From assembly GCF_050947875.1 (NCBI RefSeq), contig NC_134571.1:1255001-1319000 (forward strand): a stretch of DNA of 64,000 nt. The letters are read 5' to 3'. The notes beneath the pieces were generated by a model. The model worked only from the letters and a program-made list of their open reading frames with translations. It had not been told where the DNA came from and did not search any database. The stretch is from Dermacentor variabilis (lineage: Eukaryota; Arthropoda; Arachnida; Ixodida; Ixodidae). Of the stretch, positions 57,601 through 64,000 are shown piece after piece (within the stretch, counting starts at the first letter, position 1; the number at the start of each line of letters is the position of its first letter). The translations under genes and the position numbers were made by a program.

Positions 57601-60600
57601 GTCCACTTGGCTCATCTGCGACTTCCTTCTGAGACCACAAACTCTGCTTCATTGTTGCAGCAAACAGAGTGCGATGCCAGCCTAGTGTATAAACAGTGGT
57701 GCCAGCTGTTGCCTCTGTGTGAAGGCCTACATGCCTATTGATACATGGATGGGGGCAAAGCCTTTTCAAGTTACCACAGCTATCCCCGTTTGAGTTCTCA
57801 ACATTCCATAACAGGGATATCTTGTGGTATGTCCGGAAGATACTGACAAAGGATTGGATGTCCACATAGAATTTCCGACAGATGCACTGGGGACGTCTAG
57901 TAATGCAATGGAAACCTTTACACAAATATAAATACTAATTGTGTCACTTTGCGTCGTGTCATTCTCAGTTGCAAATGAGAAATTGTAAATGTAGAATCAT
58001 ACTCAAATGTATTATGACACATTACATATTCTGTTCTGTCAACACCACACTGACATGTACCAGATTTACCCGGATCTAATGCAAACCTTTTTCCCCTGAG
58101 AAAACGGGTACAAAAATTGCTTGCGCGTTATAATCGGATACAATACCAAAATTGTGTTCGCAGCATTGCAGACAGCCTGTCATCACAACATGGCAACAGA
58201 GCATGTTTTAATGAAGGTTGCAGCGAATAAATTTTGTGGTCAATTACGACCTGGCGTTAGTGGCGTTCTCGGGCAATCACTTTCGGAAATACTGTCGCAT
58301 TCGCAAAATTTTGCACGACTGCATGGGATGCGTTGGCTTATATGGCCAAGCTCTGCTGCCCACGGTGCCAGAAACACTTTTGCCGACATACTTCAACTCC
58401 AGTGCAGAATTGCATAGAATTCTGTCAAAGTGATAGTAGTAGTACCTCTAAAAGGAGTTGCTTGAGAATACCGTTCTTGCATGCTTGGTATCTGTGGCCA
58501 ATGAAGCACTGATGTTGCCGATGATACACCACTGTCATTACGAATGCTCACTAAAAAATATTCCTTCAATCAAGGTAAATCCTGTGCGACGCATTTTTTG
58601 TGATCACAACTGTTGAGAGCATGCTATATTTGCTTTGTATAAATTAAGGTCACATTACACACAGGTGCATCTTTATTTTCTTAATTTTTACTAGCGAAAG
58701 TTCGGTGGGTGTGTGTTACATTTGGGGGCTCATTAGAATAAGGTAAATACGGTAGTAGTACAGTTAAACCTCGATGTAACCAATTTGGTAAAACTGGCAT
58801 TCGAGGAAGTACAATCGCCAGCCACTTTTCGGTTTCATTCAGTTTGAGAGTCGGTAACCAGTCACAGTTTGATGCTGTGTCACCATATATCCCTTCACAG
58901 TGGCTATGTGGCACTTGGAAAGGCGGGAAAAAAAATGTAGGTACAATTCACTTTCACATCAGAATCTTTCACGTCCACTCCTCCATCGTAGCTTACCAAC
59001 ACAGCCTCCGTTGTCACCTAGAGTTGACGACACAGTGCTATTTTCACCTGAGCGAACTGCCCTCCACACTGTCTTATGCAGTCTCAAAATGCCTCCGACA
59101 CCACAAATAAAGCTACGATTTTAATCACATAGATGTGGGACAACAACTTAAATTGCAGAAGCTTCATTCATGGCTGCCACATGTGTTGTTTTGCAACATC
59201 ACGCACGCATTATGTCTGAAAAATTGAGCGAGATTCAGCATGATGTCTGAAATTTCAGTCAGTGTTATCCATTGGTTATAAGGAATGGGCTGCAGGTTAA
59301 TTCAGAGTGAGACCTGGCACTGCAGCTCAGAGACATTCAAAATTTCGGTCACCATCATGTATTCTTTCCCTGCACGGAAAACCTTCAAGTTGGTTCGTTT
59401 GAGTTAGGTAGCGATGCTGTGGTTAAATAATCGAGCAGCTCTGAAAAATTTGTCTGCTACTTATATCCAAAAGTTGTCACATATTGAGTGCTCGCCTAAA
59501 GCACATAGTATTTGTGGTAAAAGTACTCTATTAATTTCAGTACAGTCAACGACCGATAATTTAGACATGCTTGATTGGATGCTGGTAATTTGGACATGTT
59601 TGATTATTTGTAGAGCCCCACAGCACCGCCACTTGCCCCATAGACAAACGTATAAGGACGATTGAAATCTTGGACACCTTATGCCGCATCATGTGACTAT
59701 TTGGACTTCGACTGCATGACCAACTCGAGCATAAATAGCAATGTTTTTGTTTTGAGACGTTGCCGACATAGTCATCGGCCATGTCGCCAGTGCTGTGCAA
59801 AACCAAAACTAGCAAAGCCTAGTTGATCTAGTAGTCGTCGATGTGAATTCGGTGCAAGCATTGACTGGGTACTTTCATCTATCTGTAGCAACAGCATGGC
59901 CACGATTTTTCAGCGATGCTTTCCTCTCGATTCTATGCCTTTCTTATCACCTACTGTTTGTGGCTGGCTAATCCTTCACTTGTCCTGTCGATATCATCGC
60001 TCTGACCACTGACGAAGCAGGAAAACGAATAGCGCAAACAACATGGCTAAGAAATCATGGTCCCAGAATGTCTAGGTCAAGGACAAGCGTATGTGCGTGC
60101 AGCAATGCGCTTAGACAAACGCGGGGCATATGCATAAATGATCACTTTCAGAAGACACATTCATTTTCGCAATATTTCATGTGACTAGCACTGGATGCAT
60201 CAAAGGGTGGCAGTGTTTCCGCACAGTGATGACAAAAGTGATGTTGCCCACAGAAGCCGATGTGTCTTGAGCTAGTCATACAAAAGATAGCATGCTTGGC
60301 ACTTTGCCAAGAAAACCGTCGCCCCTAGACGCCGATGCATCTGGCACTATAGTCATGTGAAATTGAAGGTATGTAGTTTCCGAAGTGGGCAATCCATGAA
60401 TATGATGTACCTTGTTTGGCCACTTTTAGAATAAAGTCGCTTATTTTTACCAAATCAGGTATGTCAGACTCCTGATTATTAGGACGTTTTGCCGATCCCC
60501 TTAGAGTCCAAATTATCAGTTGGTGAATCGCTGGGAATCTGTGCCTTACTTTTTTTATGGGGGGGAGGGGGGGGTCTTTTTTCTTTTTTTTCTTCGACAT

Positions 60601-61940
60601 TAAGATTGTGGAAGGCGAGACCTCTGGCAACACCAAAATGATTACTTTGATTCTCTGCAATTGGGGACCTCAAGTGATAAGGCCTTGTGTTTAGCAACCC
60701 TATTCATGCTGCCAATGTTTAGCCTCAAGAGGTCAGATTTCTGCAACCAAAGATCATTGTGCTTTGAGTGTTACTTGTAATTTCACCCAGTAAAAAGTTA
60801 ACTTCTTAACTCGGGCCTTTGGTAGTGCCTTATTCACAGTCGCAACAATGTGACAATATTGTTATGGGGAGAATCCCCATAACAGCAGCCTATAGGTGGC
60901 ACTGTATTTACGACCCGACCTAAAATTCCGATTGCCCCTCATACACGATGCAACCTGGTTGATGGTTACTGCTCCTCCTTCACAAAATCTTCATATAATC
61001 ATGAATGTTCGCGAACTAGCCCCTTTCATTGCTTTACTAAATTTCCTTCCTCCATGCCTCACTGTCAACTAGGCTTCAACTCTAGTCGTACTCTGATGAC
61101 TTAGCCTTGGTGACCTGTCAGTGGCGTATAGACATGGAGTGACAATTCTAAATTTTTTTTTCTTCTCCCCATCATAAACTTGTGAAAGCACAGCAAAATA
61201 TCTAATTGCACTCTCTTTCCAAAGAACCGAATGGCAGCATACAGATAGCTCTGCTGGCCAAATCATGGGTGGATGACGATTTTCCTCATGTTGATGCCTC
61301 TCGACTCGTCCATGTTGGTCACTGCACGGCCTTCTCCATCTCTCAGAAGTATTAGCACATTGTCTTGACCACAACAGTAGTGCTTCTGTCATGCAATGCA
61401 GACAGACTTGATGCACTTTGTATTATCGCCGCACAATGACAAATGCTGAGGCATTTACTATTGCAAATCGGTCAAGCACATGGGAACAATTGCCATTCCA
61501 TGGATTGCGGCATGCGTGAAGTTGGGCACTTTGGAAAGTATAAGGTTCGTACAGCACAGACATTGTGAGACTGCCTGGCTGCCTCGATACTGCAATGCCC
61601 TGCACTGTTGGTTGATGGGGGAGCCTATGGTGCAGCTATTGAGCTCAACACAAGTGGCCGCCGCCATCATTGTTGTCGTTGCCGGCACTGCCTTTGTTGT
61701 TATGGGATTTTGTAGCTTTCGGTGCCCAAGGACTGGTGCCTGCTGATTTTTTTTTTTCTTCTTCCTTTTCAGGCCTGGCACATAGCCTGCTTCAATTGCC
61801 ATCAGTGTCATAAGCGTCTTGAGTCAACCATTCTCTGCGAGCGAGAGGGAGAGATCTACTGCAAGACATGCTATGGAAAATACTTTGGTCCCAAGGGATA
61901 TGGCTATGGTGTGGGCTCTGGCACCCTGCAGATGTCCTGA
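36578..61940 (+). CDS. Two-LIM cysteine and glycine-rich protein (CSRP / muscle LIM protein family), complete
   Basis: Coding exons 36578-36674, 49454-49634, 57372-57519 and 61773-61940 (TGA 61938-61940) splice in phases 1, 2 and 0 into 197 residues, close to the usual 190-odd for CSRPs. LIM1 runs from Cys5/Cys8 through His26, Cys29, Cys32, Cys37, Cys55 and Cys58. It is followed by [16 protein letters not shown], the family's basic and glycine-rich motif. A linker of about 50 residues leads to LIM2 (Cys124, Cys127, His145, Cys148, Cys151, Cys154, Cys172, Cys175) and [15 protein letters not shown]. The family acts at muscle Z-discs and actin bundles and in the nucleus, by zinc-dependent protein binding. 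LIM1 has four residues (ANAD) between Cys32 and Cys37 where two are usual. Introns are 12.8, 7.7 and 4.3 kb and full of transposons. Confidence 0.95.
36940..37670 (+). pseudogene. LINE fragment (start of reverse transcriptase)
   Basis: Two frames read [20 protein letters not shown], then [20 protein letters not shown] and [19 protein letters not shown]. That pattern marks the region before and at the beginning of Jockey/CR1-like RT domains. A frameshift near 37260 separates them, and the catalytic palm is absent. Confidence 0.62.
40352..40498. repeat. Long near-perfect hairpin inside the Helentron
   Basis: Arm 40352-40417 (66 bp) is almost exactly reverse-complementary to 40432-40498, with a 14-base loop. 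It looks like an inverted duplication of a host segment. Confidence 0.88.
40529..42009 (-). mobile_element. Kolobok-like DNA transposon remnant with THAP domain
   Basis: It is flanked by TTAA (40525-40528 and 42010-42013). Termini AGGGCCCCTGAAACG and, reversed, AGGGACCCTGAAACG match at 14 of 15 positions. On the minus strand at about 41340-41500, sequence with [17 protein letters not shown] and [13 protein letters not shown] shows the second half of a THAP zinc-binding domain. TTAA targets, AGGG ends and a THAP domain together fit Kolobok. At 1.48 kb it is internally deleted and frameshifted. Confidence 0.75.
44200..46571 (-). mobile_element. Internally deleted Ty3/gypsy retrotransposon (gag and integrase, no RT)
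   Basis: LTRs are 46428-46571 (5', 144 bp) and 44200-44328 (3', 129 bp), both TGTTGGGAGTA...CCGT(G/A)ACA read on plus. Gag frames on minus (46392 down to about 45430) include [39 protein letters not shown] and [20 protein letters not shown]. Integrase (45100-44640) shows [20 protein letters not shown] and [35 protein letters not shown] follows near 44530. Protease, RT and RNase H are missing. Confidence 0.85.
46843..48745 (+). mobile_element. pogo-like repeat, split by a THAP-bearing transposon
   Basis: 46843-46957 and 48383-48745 align with consecutive parts of the 30320-30740 segment of the pogo-like element at 29741-30783. The shared sequence includes GAGGCAGACGAA, TTTTCATGATA and CTCATTCAAATTTGCTTTTT. 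Outer termini are not clear. Confidence 0.65.
46958..48382 (-). mobile_element. DNA transposon with THAP domain, 9-bp target duplication (P-element-like)
   Basis: Imperfect terminal inverted repeats of about 32 bp begin CAACATTGCTAGACTAGC and, reversed, CAACGTTACTAGACCAGC, with 27 of 32 positions matching. The target duplication CTCCCCACT lies at 46949-46957 and 48383-48391. A minus frame at 47843-48133 starts [20 protein letters not shown] and continues [17 protein letters not shown], resembling an N-terminal THAP zinc domain whose last Cys-x2-His has decayed. The length of 1.4 kb means most of the transposase is deleted. Confidence 0.75.
48746..49453 (+). other. Intron sequence before LIM exon 2, nothing recognised
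   Basis: AT-rich DNA without domains or clear repeats. Confidence 0.4.
49454..49634 (+). CDS. CSRP-like exon 2 (rest of LIM1 and glycine-rich tail)
   Basis: The acceptor is TTGGCGCACAG and the donor CCT ACC AG|GTATCC. It encodes [19 protein letters not shown], the CRSC zinc ligands, and the [19 protein letters not shown] tail. Confidence 0.94.
49635..51677 (+). other. Intron sequence after LIM exon 2, mostly unassigned
   Basis: A block at about 50795-50885 is clearly similar to 47540-47630 inside the THAP transposon (AAGCTGAAGCGTGCGGCCC, GTTCATTAAAGTCTTTCTC), so a fragment of that family probably lies at 50.75-51.0 kb. The last few hundred bases are probably the 3' UTR of the minus-strand LINE ending at 54.4 kb. 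Confidence 0.4.
51678..54169 (-). mobile_element. Complete non-autonomous LTR retrotransposon, family A
   Basis: It is 2492 bp, flanked by ACAG (51674-51677 and 54170-54173). The 3' LTR is 51678-52231 and the 5' LTR 53625-54169. The primer-binding site TGGCTGCCCAACGTGGGA is at 53605-53622 (minus) and the polypurine tract AAGGTTGGGGGCA adjoins 52231. The internal 1.39 kb corresponds to the element at 1-2068 throughout and has no recognisable retroviral-type genes. A frame like [13 protein letters not shown] is retained at 52199-52714. Confidence 0.92.
54174..54420 (-). pseudogene. LINE C-terminal fragment, target of the family A insertion
   Basis: The minus frame reads [20 protein letters not shown], then [20 protein letters not shown], like the Cys/His region at the C-terminus of tick LINE ORF2 proteins. 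Its 3' UTR probably resumes at 51673 going down, on the other side of the LTR element. Confidence 0.58.
54430..56398 (+). other. Intron sequence, no recognised feature
   Basis: Low-complexity T-rich runs (54785-54860) and short frames only. Confidence 0.4.
56399..56998 (+). mobile_element. Short piggyBac-type element with TTAA ends
   Basis: The left end TTAACCCTTTAAGTGCCGTG and the right end, reversed, TTAACCGTTTAAGTGTTGGC are imperfect inverted repeats including TTAA. The ends resemble the piggyBac terminus at 22.4 kb (TTAACCCTTTCAGGTGCCG). Internal frames are Ser/Asp-rich ([19 protein letters not shown]), like the acidic N-terminal region of piggyBac transposases. The catalytic core is absent, giving a 600-bp deletion derivative. 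Confidence 0.72.
56999..57371 (+). other. Intron sequence before LIM exon 3
   Basis: No repeat or domain recognised. It ends in a pyrimidine tract and CACAG acceptor. Confidence 0.4.
57372..57519 (+). CDS. CSRP-like exon 3 (linker and start of LIM2)
   Basis: The acceptor is TTCTTCTTCACAG and the donor GGAGCA|GTGAGT in phase 0. It encodes an Ala/Pro/Thr/Asn-rich linker and then [20 protein letters not shown], the first zinc half-module of LIM2. Confidence 0.94.
57520..58757 (+). other. Intron sequence after LIM exon 3
   Basis: AT-rich. A segment at 58060-58740 (ending AATAAGGTAAATACGGTA) has a repeat-like look but no identified family. Confidence 0.35.
58761..58860 (+). repeat. pogo-like terminus
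   Basis: TACAGTTAAACCTCGATGTAAC matches the termini of the 29.7-kb element. Read in reverse, the following bases contain GACTCTCAAACTGAATGAAA, related to the shared 3' part of those repeats. Only one end was found. Confidence 0.5.
59543..60533 (+). mobile_element. Tigger-like inverted-repeat element
   Basis: The left end CAGTCAACGACCGATAATTT and the right end (GAGTCCAAATTATCAGTTGG, reversed) are imperfect inverted repeats about 1 kb apart, with TA before the left end. No transposase remains. Confidence 0.45.
60534..61772 (+). other. Intron sequence before LIM exon 4
   Basis: A G-rich tract (60559-60576) with neighbouring T-run and generic AT-rich DNA precede the strong polypyrimidine tract at 61746-61770. 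Confidence 0.4.
61773..61940 (+). CDS. CSRP-like exon 4 (LIM2 end and stop)
   Basis: A T-rich tract and TTTTCAG precede [19 protein letters not shown], then [20 protein letters not shown], ending TLQMS and TGA. The 3' UTR begins at 61941. I could not fix its end because no clear AATAAA was found within the next few hundred bases. Confidence 0.95.
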   Translation, partial: AWHIACFNCHQCHKRLESTILCEREGEIYCKTCYGKYFGPKGYGYGVGSGTLQMS

Positions 61941-64000
61941 ACATATTTAGGCCATTAGCTTAGTTGTAAAAAATATTTGTGCATTTAGAGAAGGTTGGTA
62001 ATGGCCTTATTATATTTTTCGTGTTACTCGCTTCATCTCAGTGGCAGCTTTTGTTGTGATAATTTGCAACATTTTTTTCCCCCGCCTTGTAATTTTAATT
62101 TAGTGAAAATAACATCATTTTCTATTTATGCACTTTATTCTAACAATGTCGGTTCAGAGTGCAATGTACCTATTTGTTGCTAGGCTAACTAGATGCCCCA
62201 TGAAGTGAGCACCCGCTGTGGTGGCCAAGTGACTTCAGTATTGGGCTGCTAATCCCAGCCACGGCAGCCGAATTTCGATGGGGGTGAAATGCGAGGACAC
62301 CCGTGTACCAGGCATTGGGGGACCAATATTTGCTTGTCTGTGCTCACTTGAAGCTTCATTCCTGCAAGCACAAGAACTCTTCTGGCACTGTGTGAAAAGC
62401 AATGCCACAGCTTACTTTGATGTGTTCTAAGCTGCTTTTACAATGCCATAGCATTGCCTTTATACTGTCCCGTGCTATTATATTCATTAGTGTTGATCAT
62501 GCCTGAGAGCGACTGGTTTTATAGCAATTAACAATTATGTGGACACTCCAAGCTAGTTTATGCCATAGTCGTGAGGTTCCATATATATTTAGGCATATGT
62601 ATGCTGTATGCCACACTTTGCTATACGACATGCGGTATATGCAAGTTCTATTGCCACACCATTCTATCGCTAAAGTTTCTCATACATACCAGCTCTTACG
62701 TTCTTGACAAAATTATTCCTCTGAATTTTGAGAATGTCGGCCCACGAACAAAATGCAGAAAGTGCATAAATCTTCTCAGACTTAAATGTTAAAAGTGTGA
62801 GACAATAAGAGAGCTCAAACCTGAAAATGATGCAATTTTATTGGAGTGGCTGTGCATAATCTCTGGGATCGGCCCAGAAAAGAAGTTTGAAACATACCTG
62901 ATATAGAAAAGCGGTGGTAAAGTTTCGAAGAAAGACGTTGGCCTTAATTAATAAATATTAATTTAATTATCCGATGGCAGGATTCAAACAGAGGACCCCG
63001 AGCATAGCAGCTTGTTTGTACTTAGTCAGCTTACATTTACTTAAATTCATACTGCGACCACAGCTGCAAGTATCGTATTCATTGTTTTGCCCATATGTGA
63101 AATTGATATTATATATATACATTTTTTTAGGGCCTCTAGGTGCAAGTTAAACTTCTTCCTTAAGTTTTAAAGCAGCACCTTCTTTTGATGAATCAACTAG
63201 GCATGGAGTTTGAAATCAGTTTCTCTTTTACATCCCTCAGAGTGAAAGCAAGAAGCACCTTTGCAGGAGTGCTCATAGATGCGCCCACACTGTGCAGGAC
63301 TGATTTCAGTGGCCTTTGCCATGGTCACTAAAGATGAAGAGAAAGGCAGAGCAGTTGGCAGTATGAGATGTTGCACAGCCTTTAAGAATGGCAGACGCAT
63401 GTGGCACTTTGGGCACTTGTGAAGTTTGCGTGATTATGTGTCTGAGCAAGCCAGATCAAAAAAATTTACACGAGATAGCTTGAGTCCTGTGTCATGTTAG
63501 ACAGAAATATTGAAAAGCAAACAAAGGCCAGACCAGTTGACGAGCGTGACTTGTCAATCGGAAGATCTGTCCCACATACAACACGTGAAGGCAGGTCAAG
63601 GCATCCATACATTGCAAGTTATTGGCAGCCTTTCCACTGAGGCATCCTAGAAGGCATAGCAATGGACGTGTGAGACCTTGGACAAAACATAGAAAGAGCA
63701 GTCAAGCTGAAACAAAAGCCAGATTTATTCTGCTATGTCAGCAGGTGCCAGGAGCATCTCTGCCTCTACAGCAATGGCGATGCCTTGACAGTGATGCAGC
63801 CCTGGCACTTTGCTGACACTCGTGGGTTCAGCCTGGAGAGTGCACATTCGATCCTTTTATGTTTCGTTTAGTGTGTACTTTCTGTATGCATCAATCCTGA
63901 GCCAATTAAGGCTTTTGAGAATTGTATGCTGGTTATTTACTCATCTTGCATCATTGAAATGCCAGTTGCAAAGTGTTAAAAGGAGTTGTTGTACTCATGC
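61941..64000 (+). other. 3' UTR and downstream flank of the LIM gene
   Basis: No coding domain was recognised. It includes a plus-oriented SINE (62208-62330) and AT-rich DNA. The poly(A) site was not located. Confidence 0.4.
62208..62330 (+). repeat. Truncated Ruka-like SINE
   Basis: It has the head CCGCTGTGGTGGCCAAGTGA and AATCCCAGCCACGGC, then the body TTTCGATGGGGGTGAAATGC and ACACCCGTGTACC. It is the same family as the 19.9-kb copy in the opposite orientation, and the 3' half is missing. Confidence 0.75.

Noticed and set aside
57334..57741. 135-codon plus frame extending LIM exon 3
   Set aside because: LIM2 continues only through the GTGAGT donor at 57520. Read-through sequence after it has no LIM residues.
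60559..60576. G-rich tract as a G-quadruplex
   Set aside because: Only two G runs separated by one A, followed by unrelated sequence. Four runs are not present.

Overview
This window is nuclear DNA from an animal, most likely a hard tick (Ixodidae). Two intron-rich genes with GT-AG splice sites and animal-type products sit in a dense field of transposable elements. tRNA-derived SINEs resembling the tick Ruka family occur several times. Species assignment is inference. No bacterial genes, rRNA or CRISPR arrays were seen.

Host genes. (1) On the minus strand, six coding exons (33716-33775, 32174-32301, 31229-31432, 29389-29598, 14058-14220, 2325-2450) splice in frame into the N-terminal 297 residues of a ZDHHC17/HIP14-like ankyrin-repeat palmitoyltransferase. 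The catalytic DHHC half lies beyond the left edge. (2) On the plus strand, four coding exons (36578-36674, 49454-49634, 57372-57519, 61773-61940) splice into a complete 197-residue two-LIM protein of the CSRP / muscle LIM protein family. The two genes are head to head, with ATGs 2.8 kb apart, so both 5' ends probably lie at about 33.8-34.3 kb.

Transposons, left to right. A non-autonomous LTR element is cut by the window edge (1-2068). A possible LTR (3.9-4.5 kb), a foldback hairpin (4627-4767), a Penelope-like GIY-YIG remnant (4.8-5.0 kb) and a Tigger-like fragment (5426-6233) follow. An I-like LINE (6235-9283) is split by a solo LTR. A Ty3/gypsy integrase remnant (11.2-13.4 kb) is split by another solo LTR. 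Next come SINEs (14.9, 19.9, 21.0 kb), a LINE 3' end and a piggyBac end (21.1-22.4 kb). A TTAA-flanked terminal-inverted-repeat element (22383-29354) is filled with LTR retrotransposons. A pogo-like element occupies 29741-30783.

The introns of the LIM gene hold a LINE fragment (36.9-37.7 kb) and a Helitron/Helentron remnant (37.9-44.1 kb) interrupted by a THAP-bearing Kolobok-like element (40529-42009). They also hold a deleted gypsy element (44200-46571), a THAP-bearing element inside a pogo-like repeat (46958-48382), and a second copy of the non-autonomous LTR element (51678-54169). A LINE 3' end (54.2-54.4 kb), a short piggyBac-type element (56399-56998) and Tigger-like ends (58.8-60.5 kb) follow.

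I found no convincing new biological system. The notable content is the two reconstructed genes and the nested transposon architecture, several layers of which are proved by target-site duplications.
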